Below are positions 7,661-16,073 of a stretch of DNA of 64,000 bases, in pieces; positions within the stretch are counted from its first letter, which is position 1; each line of letters starts with the position of its first letter. Origin of the DNA: Desulfobacula sp. (lineage in GTDB: Bacteria > Desulfobacterota > Desulfobacteria > Desulfobacterales > Desulfobacteraceae); assembly GCA_023701135.1 (NCBI GenBank), contig JAMPXP010000005.1:62001-126000 (forward strand), in the 5' to 3' direction. Both the position numbers and the translations under genes were made by a program. The notes beneath the pieces were generated by a model that saw only the letters and a program-made list of their open reading frames with translations, was not told the DNA's origin and ran no database searches.

Positions 7661-7677
7661 CAGGCATGGTTCTTGCT
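7661..7677 (+). promoter_or_regulatory. sigma54 (-24/-12) promoter candidate
   Basis: The sequence CAGGCATGGTTCTTGCT has GG and GC separated by exactly 10 bases and differs from the consensus YTGGCACGRNNNTTGCW at two positions. It lies 57 bases before the start of the DVU0772-family gene and downstream of the enhancer-like dyad. Confidence 0.6.
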
Positions 7678-7733
7678 GAAATCCATTGTGGAATGTTTAG
7701 AGAATTTCTTTGATCACATTAATGGAGGCCGTT

Positions 7734-8090
7734 ATGGGAAGTCTTAAAGATATTAAAAAGAATTTTAACCTGATCAATTCCGTGGACTGGGATATGACTC
7801 CGGAAGAAGCCATTGCCCTTCATCTGGAATGGGGGCCCTTGAGGTCCCAGGCCTATTATAATTCAAGGGATAACACCAATGAAACGGTGTATTTTGTCAT
7901 TAATACCTGGAAAAAGCCGCCGGTCCTGACCTTGGTGCGAAGAAAGGGATTTGATTCCGAGGATCTGGGCAATTTCAGACTTCCGGAAAATCTTGAAGCC
8001 GAATTCATGAAGGGGATCGGCCAGTACAAGGGAGTGTATGCCGTTGAAGGGAAAGTCAGGGAATGGCTGAAAAAGGAACTTGATATTTAA
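7734..8090 (+). CDS. DVU0772 family protein (118 aa)
   Basis: ATG 7734 is preceded by GGAGG at 7724-7728, so the start is preferred over upstream in-frame ATGs. The sequence (M-G-S-L-K-D, V-D-W-D-M-T-P-E-E-A, L-E-W-G, Y-F-V-I-N-T-W) matches a small conserved family of sulfate-reducing deltaproteobacteria named after Desulfovibrio vulgaris DVU0772; its function is unknown. It is monocistronic, between a sigma54-type promoter and a strong terminator, so expression is probably switched by an activator rather than constitutive. Confidence 0.8.
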   Translation: MGSLKDIKKNFNLINSVDWDMTPEEAIALHLEWGPLRSQAYYNSRDNTNETVYFVINTWKKPPVLTLVRRKGFDSEDLGNFRLPENLEAEFMKGIGQYKGVYAVEGKVREWLKKELDI

Positions 8091-8132
8091 GCCTTAGATA
8101 TAACCACCGCCTCAAGTTCCCCGGCCATTCTT

Positions 8133-8183
8133 CCGGTGCAGAAACCGAACCGCCCGCTTTGTGTTTCTGCACCGGATTTTTTT
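8133..8183 (+). terminator. rho-independent terminator
   Basis: CCGGTGCAGAAAC (8133-8145) pairs perfectly with GTTTCTGCACCGG (8163-8175) across a 17-base loop, followed by A and seven T. It terminates the DVU0772-family gene; the T-run overlaps the end of the convergent proC. Confidence 0.9.
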
Positions 8184-9039
8184 ATCCGTTCTTTTTGTTG
8201 TTTTCCATGAAATCTTTGACCATCATGTCTCCCAGTTCCTTTGACCGCCTGGCGGCCGCTTCCACGGCATTGATCAGGGTGGTTCTCAGGCCCCCCTGCT
8301 CCAGGGTGTGAATGCCCGCAATGGCGGTGCCGCCGGGCGAGGCCACCCGGTCTTTGAGCTGGCCCGGATGTTCTTTGGATTCCATCAGCAGCTTGGCAGC
8401 GCCCAGGACGGTCTGGGTGGATAAAAACAAAGCATCTTTTCTGGAGAGCCCCATCTTCACCCCGGCATCGGCCAGGGCGTCCACGATGATGAAAATATAG
8501 GCCGGCCCGCTGCCGCTGAGACCCGTAAACGCATCCATGAGGACATTTTCCTGGATGAAAACGGTTTTCCCTACGGAATCGAAGATGGCCCTGGCCAGCT
8601 TGATATCCTCCTTGGTGGCATAGTCTCCGGCGGCAATGGCCGTGGCGCTTTCTTTGACAAAGGCGCAGATATTGGGCATGACCCGGATGAGCCGCAGTTC
8701 CTTGTGAAGCCCCGAGGCAATGGCGGCCAGGGGCACCCCCGCAGCAATGGAAATGATCAGCTTGGACGTATCCAGGGCCGGCGCGGTTTCCTTGAGCACC
8801 TTTCCCAGGATCTGGGGCTTGGTGGCATAGATGATGATTTCGGAAGCACGGGCCACTTCAACATTGTCGGTGGTGACGACCACCCCGTATTTTTTTTTCA
8901 CCGCTTCCAGAAGGTCTTCGGCAATATCCGAGCAGATTATGTTTTCAGGTTTTGCCGCCCCGGAAAGCACCAGGCCGCTGACCAGGGCCTCCCCCATATT
9001 CCCGCATCCAATGAACCCAATCTTTTTTTCCAGCAGCAT
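8182..9039 (-). CDS. proC: pyrroline-5-carboxylate reductase (285 aa)
   Basis: The N-terminal I-G-F-I-G-C-G-N-M-G-E-A is the NAD(P)-binding motif of ProC. A-T-K-P-Q and the C-terminal signature (S-G-S-G-P-A-Y, S-P-G-G-T-A-I-A-G) complete the family pattern. The enzyme makes L-proline from 1-pyrroline-5-carboxylate in the cytosol. It stands alone on the minus strand. P5C is also the product of a HypD-type dehydratase such as the one predicted at 33431-35791, so this enzyme could finish hydroxyproline conversion as well as serve proline synthesis; that link is inferred and not supported by gene adjacency. Confidence 0.95.
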   Translation of the reverse strand: MLLEKKIGFIGCGNMGEALVSGLVLSGAAKPENIICSDIAEDLLEAVKKKYGVVVTTDNVEVARASEIIIYATKPQILGKVLKETAPALDTSKLIISIAAGVPLAAIASGLHKELRLIRVMPNICAFVKESATAIAAGDYATKEDIKLARAIFDSVGKTVFIQENVLMDAFTGLSGSGPAYIFIIVDALADAGVKMGLSRKDALFLSTQTVLGAAKLLMESKEHPGQLKDRVASPGGTAIAGIHTLEQGGLRTTLINAVEAAARRSKELGDMMVKDFMENNKKNG

Positions 9040-9135
9040 GATGACTGTACTCCTTCGTATTATTGTTTAAAATGAAGCGTTTATATTAAGCCCTTCAAAT
9101 TCCCGCCGTCAAGATATATTTGCCTTTGAGACAGC

Positions 9136-9174
9136 GCGAAGGGCAAAATGCCATTGTCATTTTGCCTTTCACGC
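9136..9174 (+). repeat. hairpin in the ppnP 5' region
   Basis: AGGGCAAAATG (9140-9150) is complementary to CATTTTGCCTT (9158-9168) with one G-U pair, and GCG/CGC flanks extend the stem. It lies 36 bases before the ppnP start. It may act as an attenuator or simply stabilise the leader; no T-run follows. Confidence 0.4.
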
Positions 9175-9209
9175 GGTATGCTTCGACATATAGAATAAAG
9201 GAGAAATTC

Positions 9210-9524
9210 ATGACGGAATTTAAGAATGTGACCGCCATCAAAAAGGCCAATATCTATTTTGACGGCAAGGTGACCAGCCGGACCCTGGTGTTCCCGGACG
9301 GTTCCAAAAAGACCCTGGGCATCATGCTTCCCGGCGACTATGAGTTTAATACCGATGCCCCGGAAATCATGGACATCCTGTCCGGGGATCTGGATGTCCT
9401 GCTGCCGGGCCGGCAGGAATGGCAAAAGATCAGAGGCGGAGAGTCCTTTGAGGTGCCGGGCAAGTCCAGGTTCGGGCTCAGAATCCGGGAAATTACCGAT
9501 TACTGCTGTTCTTTCACGGTGTAA
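9210..9524 (+). CDS. ppnP: pyrimidine/purine nucleoside phosphorylase (104 aa)
   Basis: ATG 9210 follows AAAGGAG. The protein is the small cupin of the DUF1255/PpnP family: [25 protein letters not shown] and I-T-D-Y-C-C-S-F. The family cleaves nucleosides with phosphate to give base and ribose-1-phosphate. It could supply free adenine for adenine deaminase (61935-63719), but there is no operon link. Length matches the family. Confidence 0.9.
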   Translation: MTEFKNVTAIKKANIYFDGKVTSRTLVFPDGSKKTLGIMLPGDYEFNTDAPEIMDILSGDLDVLLPGRQEWQKIRGGESFEVPGKSRFGLRIREITDYCCSFTV

Positions 9525-9533
9525 CGGGCAGGT

Positions 9534-10352
9534 GTGGATATCCGGCTGAAGGAAAAACTCGACTGTCTGTATTCAACCTATAATCAACGGCAATTTGTCG
9601 ATCCCGACCCCCTTGTCTTTCTTTACGATTATGAGGATACACGGGACCGTGAGATCGCGGGCCTCGTGGCGGCCTGCCTGGCCTATGGCCGGGTGGAAAT
9701 GATCCTGAAAACCGTGGCCCGGGTCCTTGAACGGCTGAGTCCCTCCCCCCGGTCCTATATCCTGACCCGGAACCAAAAGGATATGGCCCGAGATTTTAAA
9801 GGCTTCCGGTACCGGTTCGCCTCGGAAGGCCACCTGGTTGATCTTTTGTGGGGAATCCGGCAGGTCCTGGATGAATTCTCATCCCTTGAGCATTGTTTTT
9901 ATGCGGGGTGGTCCCCAAAGGACGAAACCGTTGTCAAAGGGCTTGGCTTTCTTTCCCGGCAACTGGGCCGGGGCAGGAACCTGGGGCATCTTCTGGCGGA
10001 CCCGGAAAAAAAGAGCGCCTGCAAGCGGAGCCATCTGTTTCTGCGTTGGATGATCCGGCAGGATGCGGTTGATCCGGGCGGGTGGGACAAGGCAAACCCT
10101 TCCCAGTTGCTGGTGCCCCTGGATACCCATATGCACCGGGCCGGGCTCATGCTGGATTTTACCCGGCGCAAAAATGCGGATTTTAGAACAGCCCTCGAGA
10201 TTACAAAAGGATTCAGAAAGATTTCAGAACAGGACCCGGTGAAATACGATTTCTGCCTGACCCGGTTCGGCATCCGCAGAGAAATGAGCATGGAAGGCCT
10301 GAGGCGGGTGGTCTGCGGCCAAGTCCCGGAGGAAATTCCCTGTGAAGGATGA
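9534..10352 (+). CDS. TIGR02757 family protein (DUF2400, 272 aa)
   Basis: The start is GTG 9534, 9 bases after ppnP. The features D-P-D-P-L-V-F-L-Y, D-R-E-I-A-G-L-V-A-A-C-L-A-Y-G-R, R-W-M-I-R and D-T-H-M-H-R identify the TIGR02757/DUF2400 family, which is predicted to have a helix-hairpin-helix DNA-glycosylase-like fold. No biochemical role is established. The stop overlaps the next start by 11 bases, so it is coupled to sfsA. Confidence 0.85.
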   Translation: MDIRLKEKLDCLYSTYNQRQFVDPDPLVFLYDYEDTRDREIAGLVAACLAYGRVEMILKTVARVLERLSPSPRSYILTRNQKDMARDFKGFRYRFASEGHLVDLLWGIRQVLDEFSSLEHCFYAGWSPKDETVVKGLGFLSRQLGRGRNLGHLLADPEKKSACKRSHLFLRWMIRQDAVDPGGWDKANPSQLLVPLDTHMHRAGLMLDFTRRKNADFRTALEITKGFRKISEQDPVKYDFCLTRFGIRREMSMEGLRRVVCGQVPEEIPCEG

Positions 10353-11064
10353 GGGCTTTATTCTGCCGCCCCTGGTTCCCGGAACCCTGGTCAAACGGTA
10401 TAAACGCTTTCTGGCCGACGTGGTCCTTGAAACCGGGGAAATGGTTACGGTCCATTGTCCCAATTCCGGGTCCATGAAAGGCTGCGCCCTTCCAGGATCA
10501 CGGGTTTTTCTTTCCCAAAGCGACAATCCCGGCCGGAAATACCGGCATACTTGGGAATTGATAGAGGTTCCCGGAACCCTGGTGGGCATCAATACCCAGG
10601 TGCCGAACAAGCTTGTCAAACGGGCCGTTGAAAAGGGGTTGATTTCCGAACTCTCAGGCTATGGCAGGGTTTCGGCCGAGGTGAAGACCAGCGCCCACAC
10701 CCGGCTGGACCTGGTGCTCGAACAGGGGGAAGGCCTTGAAAGCCGGGAAGACTGCTATGTGGAAATCAAAAACTGCACCCTGGTGGAAGAGGGCCGGGCC
10801 ATGTTCCCCGATGCCGTGACCGAAAGGGGGCAGAAACATCTCCAAGAGCTTGAACACCTGGTATCCCTCGGCCATAGGGGCGTGATCTTTTTTTTGATCC
10901 AGAGAATGGATGCAGCGTCCTTCAGCCCTGCGGACAAGATCGATAAGGCCTATGGGGAGAAATTGAGAAAAGCCGTCCAAAACGGGGTGGAGATTGTGAC
11001 CCGGGATACGGTGATCACAACGGAACGCATCAAAATCGGCCGGGCGCTTCCCGTAATCCTGTAA
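10342..11064 (+). CDS. sfsA: SfsA family protein (240 aa)
   Basis: The start is GTG 10342, with GGAGGA about 8 bases upstream. The protein has the SfsA pattern: F-L-A-D-V-V-L, V-H-C-P-N-S-G-S-M-K-G, S-R-L-D-like (T-R-L-D-L-V-L), Y-V-E-I-K-N-C-T-L and F-P-D-A-V-T-E-R-G-Q-K-H-L. The family was named for sugar-fermentation stimulation in E. coli and has a nuclease-like (PD-D/ExK) core; the D..E-I-K residues are present. Cellular role is unclear. Confidence 0.92.
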   Translation: MKDEGFILPPLVPGTLVKRYKRFLADVVLETGEMVTVHCPNSGSMKGCALPGSRVFLSQSDNPGRKYRHTWELIEVPGTLVGINTQVPNKLVKRAVEKGLISELSGYGRVSAEVKTSAHTRLDLVLEQGEGLESREDCYVEIKNCTLVEEGRAMFPDAVTERGQKHLQELEHLVSLGHRGVIFFLIQRMDAASFSPADKIDKAYGEKLRKAVQNGVEIVTRDTVITTERIKIGRALPVIL

Positions 11065-11125
11065 TTGACGGCCTGAAAGGACCGGAAAAAAGCCCTGATA
11101 AAAATCATTTCCATTGATTGACTTT

Positions 11126-11155
11126 CTACCACGCTGTAGTATTTTAGGCTATAAT
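11126..11155 (+). promoter_or_regulatory. nifU promoter (-10) with Rrf2/IscR-like dyad
   Basis: A perfect TATAAT lies at 11150-11155, 50 bases before the nifU start, without a good -35 hexamer at the usual spacing. Just upstream is the dyad CTAC-N6-GTAG (11126-11139). A weak -35 plus such a dyad fits control by a Rrf2-type (IscR-like) regulator of Fe-S cluster assembly; the regulator gene is not in the window. Confidence 0.5.
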
Positions 11156-11205
11156 ATGTCCAAAAACGGAAAACTCTCAAAAAGAGCGGAGGAAGGAGGA
11201 GCTTT

Positions 11206-11763
11206 ATGTGGGATTATACGGATAAGGTAAAGGATCATTTTTTAAGACCCCGGAACGTGGGAGAGCTGGAAGGCGCCAACGCCGTGGGAGAGACGGGATC
11301 TCTCAATTGCGGGGATGCCTTGAAACTGTTTTTAAAGGTCAACGAGAATGAAAGAATCGTGGACGCCACTTTCATGACCTTTGGCTGCGCCAGCGCCGTG
11401 GCTTCTTCTTCAGCCCTGACGGAGATCATCAAGGGCATGACCCTGACCGAGGCTGCCAAACTCACCAATGAAGATATCTCCGATTACCTGGGCGGCCTGC
11501 CCAAGGAAAAAATGCATTGTTCGGTCATGGGCCAGGCGGCCCTGAGAAAGGCCATTGCCAATTACAGGGGGATTCAGATCCTTGAAAAACCGGGCCAGGT
11601 GGTATGTGAATGCTTTGATGTGACCGACCTTGAAATCACCGATGCGGTCAAGAAAAACGGATTAAAAACCACCGAAGATGTGACCAATTATCTCAAAGCC
11701 GGCGGCGGCTGCGGCAAATGCCTGGACCGGATCGAGCAATTGATTGAATCTGTGAATGCCTGA
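11206..11763 (+). CDS. nifU: NifU-like Fe-S scaffold with BFD-type [2Fe-2S] domain (185 aa)
   Basis: Residues 1-125 are an IscU/NifU-N scaffold with the three cluster cysteines C35, C61 and C105. Residues 130-175 form a bacterioferritin-associated-ferredoxin-like domain with C134-E-C136 and C169-G-K-C172. The C-terminal Nfu domain of full-length NifU is missing, giving the short form common in anaerobes. It assembles Fe-S clusters with sulfur from the NifS 15 bases downstream. GGAGGAGG precedes the ATG. Confidence 0.92.
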   Translation: MWDYTDKVKDHFLRPRNVGELEGANAVGETGSLNCGDALKLFLKVNENERIVDATFMTFGCASAVASSSALTEIIKGMTLTEAAKLTNEDISDYLGGLPKEKMHCSVMGQAALRKAIANYRGIQILEKPGQVVCECFDVTDLEITDAVKKNGLKTTEDVTNYLKAGGGCGKCLDRIEQLIESVNA

Positions 11764-11778
11764 GGATAAGCTTTTAAA

Positions 11779-12951
11779 ATGAAAATTGTATATACGGACA
11801 ATAACGCAACAACAAGGGTGGCCGATGAAGTCATTCAGGAAATGCTGCCCTATTTTGGAGAATTCTACGGCAACCCCTCTTCCATGCACACCTTCGGGGA
11901 CCAGACGGCCAAAAAAATCAAAGAAGCCCGGCAGCGGGTGGCGGATCTGATTCATGCCGACCCGGAGGAGATTGTCTTTACGAGCTGCGGCACGGAAAGC
12001 GATAATTCGGCAGTTTATTCGGCCATTAACGCCAGCCCGGACAAAAAGCATATCATCACCTCCAACGTGGAGCATCCGGCCATCAACAATCTTTTTAAGC
12101 TCCTGAAACGGACAAGGGGATACCGGGTCACCTTTGTTCCGGTGGACAAAAAGGGCCTCCTCAACCTGGATGTGCTCTACAAAAGCCTTTCCGACGACAC
12201 AGCCCTGGTGTCCCTGATGTGGGCCAATAATGAAACCGGGGTCCTGTTTCCCATTGCGGAAATCGCCCAAAGGGTCCGGGAAAAAGGAATTCTCTTTCAT
12301 ACCGATGCGGTCCAGGCCGCCGGCAAGGTTCCCATTGATGTCAGAACATCGGGGGTGGACATGCTGAGCCTTTCCGGGCATAAAATCCATGCTCCCAAGG
12401 GGGTTGGGGTATTATACATCAGAAAGGGAGTGAAATTTTCACCCTTTTTCATCGGCGGCCACCAGGAAAAGGGGCGGCGGGGCGGTACGGAGAACTCGGT
12501 GTCCATTATCGGGCTGGGAAAGGCGGCGGAACTGGCCAAGGCCCACCTGCCCGTCATGGATACGGAAGTGAGGACCTTGCGGGACTATCTCCAGAACCGG
12601 CTCCTTGAAAAAATACCCTCCTGTTCCGTGAACGGAGATCTGGAAAAGCGGCTTCCCAATACCCTGTCCATCGGGTTTGACGCCGTGGAAGGGGAATCCA
12701 TCCTGCTCATGCTGGACCGGGAGGGCATCTGCGCCTCCTCAGGCTCTGCCTGCACATCCGGGTCCCTTGATCCCTCCCATGTGCTCATGGCCATGGAAGT
12801 GCCTTTCAAGTCGGCCCACGGGTCCATCCGGTTTTCCCTGTCTCACTACAACACCCGGGAAGAAATGGACCATATCATCGCCGCCCTGGTTCCGGTCATT
12901 GAACGCCTCAGGGCCATGTCCCCCTTCTGGAAAGACGGGAAGGTGGTATGA
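11779..12951 (+). CDS. nifS: cysteine desulfurase NifS (390 aa)
   Basis: This is a class-V PLP aminotransferase fold: D-N-N-A-T-T at the N terminus, E-H-P-A-I, the PLP lysine in S-G-H-K-I-H (K202) and the catalytic persulfide cysteine in S-S-G-S-A-C-T-S-G (C325). It removes sulfur from cysteine and passes it to the NifU scaffold. The group-I NifS/IscS loop is present. Its last codons overlap hdrC by ATGA. Confidence 0.96.
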   Translation: MKIVYTDNNATTRVADEVIQEMLPYFGEFYGNPSSMHTFGDQTAKKIKEARQRVADLIHADPEEIVFTSCGTESDNSAVYSAINASPDKKHIITSNVEHPAINNLFKLLKRTRGYRVTFVPVDKKGLLNLDVLYKSLSDDTALVSLMWANNETGVLFPIAEIAQRVREKGILFHTDAVQAAGKVPIDVRTSGVDMLSLSGHKIHAPKGVGVLYIRKGVKFSPFFIGGHQEKGRRGGTENSVSIIGLGKAAELAKAHLPVMDTEVRTLRDYLQNRLLEKIPSCSVNGDLEKRLPNTLSIGFDAVEGESILLMLDREGICASSGSACTSGSLDPSHVLMAMEVPFKSAHGSIRFSLSHYNTREEMDHIIAALVPVIERLRAMSPFWKDGKVV

Positions 12952-13484
12952 TCCTTCTGGATGACGGCTGCCCGGATTTTGCCGGGGAAATGGGGGAAAA
13001 GACAGGGATCGATTTTAACCGCTGCCTTCAGTGCAAAACCTGCGCCAACGGCTGTCCGTTTATCGACGGCATGGACCAGGCCCCGAACCGGATCATCCGC
13101 ATGATCCAGTTCGGGATGGCAGAGGAGGTTTTGAAAACATCCACCATCTGGGTCTGCGTGGGATGCAATACGTGTAGCAGCGCCTGTCCCATGGCCATTG
13201 ACATCCCGGCCCTCATGGACGGCCTCAGGCATGCAGCCCTTGACAGGGGGGTCGAGATTCCGGAGCCGGATATCCTTAATTTCCATCAGGAAGTCTTGAA
13301 CACGGTGAAAAAATACGGCCGAACCCACAAGCTTGAGATCATGATGCGGTATAAGCTGAAGAAAATGGACCTGTTCAGTGATATGGGGGTTGGACTGAAA
13401 ATGCTGAAAAAACGAAAACTGGATTTGACCCCGTCCAGGGTTAAGGATATGAAAGCCATTGAAAAGATCTTCCAGGAACCTTGA
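12948..13484 (+). CDS. heterodisulfide reductase subunit C-like Fe-S protein (178 aa)
   Basis: Two four-cysteine motifs, C-L-Q-C-K-T-C-A-N-G-C-P and C-V-G-C-N-T-C-S-S-A-C-P, would bind two [4Fe-4S] clusters. The rest is helical, as in HdrC. The start overlaps nifS (ATGA) and the end overlaps the HdrB-like gene, so the four genes nifU-nifS-hdrC-hdrB form one transcription unit. The partner HdrA flavoprotein is absent here; the complex may pass electrons to a disulfide or persulfide substrate linked to cluster assembly, which is inference. Confidence 0.9.
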   Translation: MILLDDGCPDFAGEMGEKTGIDFNRCLQCKTCANGCPFIDGMDQAPNRIIRMIQFGMAEEVLKTSTIWVCVGCNTCSSACPMAIDIPALMDGLRHAALDRGVEIPEPDILNFHQEVLNTVKKYGRTHKLEIMMRYKLKKMDLFSDMGVGLKMLKKRKLDLTPSRVKDMKAIEKIFQEP

Positions 13485-14346
13485 TCCGGGCCCGTCCTCC
13501 GGCAAATTAAAATTTTCATTTTTCCCAGGCTGTTCCCTGAAAGCCTCGGGCCATGAAAATACCCTGTCCCTGCTCAAATTCTGCCAAAGCATGGATATAG
13601 ACCTGGTTGAGCTGGAAGACTGGAACTGCTGCGGCTCATCCTCGGCCCACAGCATTGACAAGCGGTCCGCCAAATACCTGCCCATGAGAAACCTTTCCCT
13701 GGCGCCCAGGGGCGTTCCCCTGCTCATCGCCTGCCCGAGCTGCTTGCTTCGCCTGAAATCAAGCTTTCTCAGCATCAAGGCAGACCCGGCCCTGAGACGG
13801 GACTATGAAGATTTTTTTGAAAAACCCTTTGATGATGAGTTGGAAATCATTCATTTTTTTGAAATTTTCAACCGGGTTGACCTGAAAGACCATATGGAAA
13901 TCCTTGCCGGAACATTAAAAGGCATCCGGGTGGCTCCCTATTACGGGTGCATGCTCTTCATGCCCCCGGATCTAAGATATGAGAAAAGCCATACCGGGAT
14001 CATTGAAAAAAGCCTGAAGTCCCTGGGGGCCGACATTGTCTCCTATGGCTATGCCAACCGCTGCTGCGGCACCTATCTGTCCGTGGCAAAACCGGATATC
14101 GCCCGAAAGGTCGTCAACGAAATTATTTTCAAGGCCATGGAGGCCGGGGCCGAATGCCTGGTCACGGCCTGTTCCATGTGCCATCTGAACCTTGAAATCC
14201 GCTGCACCCTGGACAATCCCATCCCGGTCCTTCATTTTTCCGAACTGCTGTCCATGGCCCTGGGCGCCGAAGACCATAAGAAATGGTTCCCGCGGCATAT
14301 TGTGGACCCGGTTCCCCTGTTGAAAAAAAGAGGGTTGCTGGCCTGA
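13459..14346 (+). CDS. heterodisulfide reductase subunit B-like protein, CCG domains (295 aa)
   Basis: The start is TTG 13459, overlapping hdrC by 26 bases. Two cysteine-rich CCG-type domains are visible: F-F-P-G-C-S, W-N-C-C-G-S and C-P-S-C, then Y-Y-G-C, N-R-C-C-G-T and C-S-M-C. In HdrB these ligate two non-cubane [4Fe-4S] clusters at which disulfides are reduced. It pairs with the HdrC-like protein just upstream. The first ligand set (W-N-C-C-G) is intact. A thiol-disulfide partner is unknown. Confidence 0.9.
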   Translation: MKRSSRNLDPGPSSGKLKFSFFPGCSLKASGHENTLSLLKFCQSMDIDLVELEDWNCCGSSSAHSIDKRSAKYLPMRNLSLAPRGVPLLIACPSCLLRLKSSFLSIKADPALRRDYEDFFEKPFDDELEIIHFFEIFNRVDLKDHMEILAGTLKGIRVAPYYGCMLFMPPDLRYEKSHTGIIEKSLKSLGADIVSYGYANRCCGTYLSVAKPDIARKVVNEIIFKAMEAGAECLVTACSMCHLNLEIRCTLDNPIPVLHFSELLSMALGAEDHKKWFPRHIVDPVPLLKKRGLLA

Positions 14347-15774
14347 TTACCCCATCCTGATATGCTGGATGAAAAAATCCCTGAACTCATCCTCCCGGTG
14401 ACTGACATAGAGGATGGTGCAGATATTTTCCCCGGCTATGGTTTCGATAAAATCCAGCACGGCCTTGCGGTTCGATTCATCCAGGCCCTGGGTGGGCTCA
14501 TCCAGGATCAGGAGCCGGGGAAGCTTGATCAGTGCCCGGGCAATGAGCACCAGGCGCTGATCGGCAAAATCCAGGTCCCGGAAGGAGGTCCGGGCCTTTT
14601 CCCTCATATTGATGCGTTCCAGCCATGCCATGGCCTCTGCCGTCTGCCCGGGGCTTGCCTGCCGGTATACGCCGATGGAGTCAAAATAGCCTGAAAGAAC
14701 GGCGTTCAGGGTGCTTCCAGGCACGTGGTAATTCCGGTGAAGCTCGGAGCCCACAATGCCCATGTCTTTTTTCAGGTCCCAGATGGATTCGCCGGACCCT
14801 CTTTTGATCCCGAAAAGGGTGAGGTCATTCCGGTAGCAGGCCGGGTGGTCGCCGGTGATCAGTTGAAGAAGGGTGGATTTGCCGCTGCCGTTGGGGCCGG
14901 TGACAAGGGTGTGCTGCCCCTGGGTTATGGACAAATTCAGTCCCTGGAATATGGTTTTCCCCCCATATCCGGCCGAACCCTGGTTGAGCCTTACAAGAGG
15001 GGCTTGTTCGAATTTTGAAAATTTCCGAGTTTCATATTTTTGAAGGTCCTTAAGGGATGCCTGGAAATCAGGCGCTTCCTGTTCCGGTGCATGGGCAAGC
15101 CATTGGATTCCTGTTTCACGGTGGCCTTGAAATACAATGCTGCCCTGGGTCATGACACCGATATGGGTGCACCAGGAAGGGATATCGGACCGGTTGCAGA
15201 CAAAAAGAAGCAGCATCACCCCGGTTTTGCGAAGGTGATTCAGGGCCTCGCTGACTCCCCTGCAGCTCAAAGGATCCAGCCCTTCAAAAGGGGTTTCAAC
15301 TATGAGGCAGGAAGGGTGTTTTGAAAACTCCGAGAGCAGCATCAGTTTTCTCACCTGGCCCGTGCTGAGTTCCCGGAACCCCTGGTCCAGGCATTTTGTT
15401 AAATGGAAGGCCTCAACCAGGCTGCTGTGGCCTTCTGCATCCAAAATAAAATTCCGGGCCGGTGTTCCCGTATCCACCCTGTCCATATAATCCGTATCAT
15501 CTTTTTTCAGCTCGGATTCATAGACGGCCTGCTGTTTTTTAAAGGATACAATGCCGGGACCTTCCGGCAGTTCCAGTACTTCGGCCGAAATTCCGGGCAT
15601 ATCCCCGGTGACGAGCCTGAAAAATTCATGGATCCCGGAATGGATGGCCCCGAAGATGCACCAGGCCTCACCGGGCCGGGCGGAAAACCGGTCGATGAAA
15701 AGCGTGCCGGTTCTCGCATTGATGATATTGATGCCCATTTTTAAACTTGAAATTCTCCCTTGAAGACCGGACAT
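14347..15774 (-). CDS. ModF/PhrA-like ABC protein with two ATPase domains, first degenerate (475 aa)
   Basis: Two ABC domains lie in one chain. The second is canonical: Walker A G-P-N-G-S-G-K-S-T, Walker B L-L-I-L-D-E-P-T-Q-G-L-D and the H-loop in V-S-H-R-E-D. The first has F-G-A-I-H-S-G-I-H in place of Walker A and E-T-P in place of D-E-P, while L-S-T-G-Q is kept; it probably does not hydrolyse ATP. There are no membrane segments. The layout matches ModF (PhrA) proteins linked to molybdate systems, but no mod genes are nearby. It is convergent with hdrB with no space between them. An alternative ATG lies at 15738. Confidence 0.8.
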   Translation of the reverse strand: MSGLQGRISSLKMGINIINARTGTLFIDRFSARPGEAWCIFGAIHSGIHEFFRLVTGDMPGISAEVLELPEGPGIVSFKKQQAVYESELKKDDTDYMDRVDTGTPARNFILDAEGHSSLVEAFHLTKCLDQGFRELSTGQVRKLMLLSEFSKHPSCLIVETPFEGLDPLSCRGVSEALNHLRKTGVMLLLFVCNRSDIPSWCTHIGVMTQGSIVFQGHRETGIQWLAHAPEQEAPDFQASLKDLQKYETRKFSKFEQAPLVRLNQGSAGYGGKTIFQGLNLSITQGQHTLVTGPNGSGKSTLLQLITGDHPACYRNDLTLFGIKRGSGESIWDLKKDMGIVGSELHRNYHVPGSTLNAVLSGYFDSIGVYRQASPGQTAEAMAWLERINMREKARTSFRDLDFADQRLVLIARALIKLPRLLILDEPTQGLDESNRKAVLDFIETIAGENICTILYVSHREDEFRDFFIQHIRMG

Positions 15775-16073
15775 TGAAACCAGCCTGGTCTTTTCACTGT
15801 ATCATGATTTTATCGTTCTGCTACTTATAACAGATGGCGCCGTTTGGAAAGAAAAATGACATCCGTCAGGATAGCATAGTGTATTGCGGGTCGAAAAAAG
15901 AGGGCCATTCTCCCGGGAAACGTTTCCCTTTTTTATCTGTTGTGTTCTTTTATGTCCTGTTATATGTCTTGATCTGTGCCATTTCCCTATTCCGGGAATC
16001 CTGCATTGGGTGATGCTGGCGTTTATGCTACTCAGTACGCTGGAACAAGGCCCCATATGAGGACTGAAATCAA
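15775..16073. other. intergenic region with palindrome GGGAAACGTTTCCC
   Basis: About 300 bases without a credible gene separate the ModF-like gene and the divergent alcohol dehydrogenase. It contains the perfect 14-bp palindrome GGGAAACGTTTCCC at 15915-15928. The central AACGTT is typical of LacI/GalR-family operators. A T-run follows it on the plus strand, so a small hairpin terminator is an alternative reading. I see no good promoter hexamer pair. Confidence 0.4.

Noticed and set aside
15802-16056. 84-codon minus-strand frame in the gap before the alcohol dehydrogenase
   Set aside because: No ribosome-binding site, no family features and it covers the palindrome and T-rich segment.
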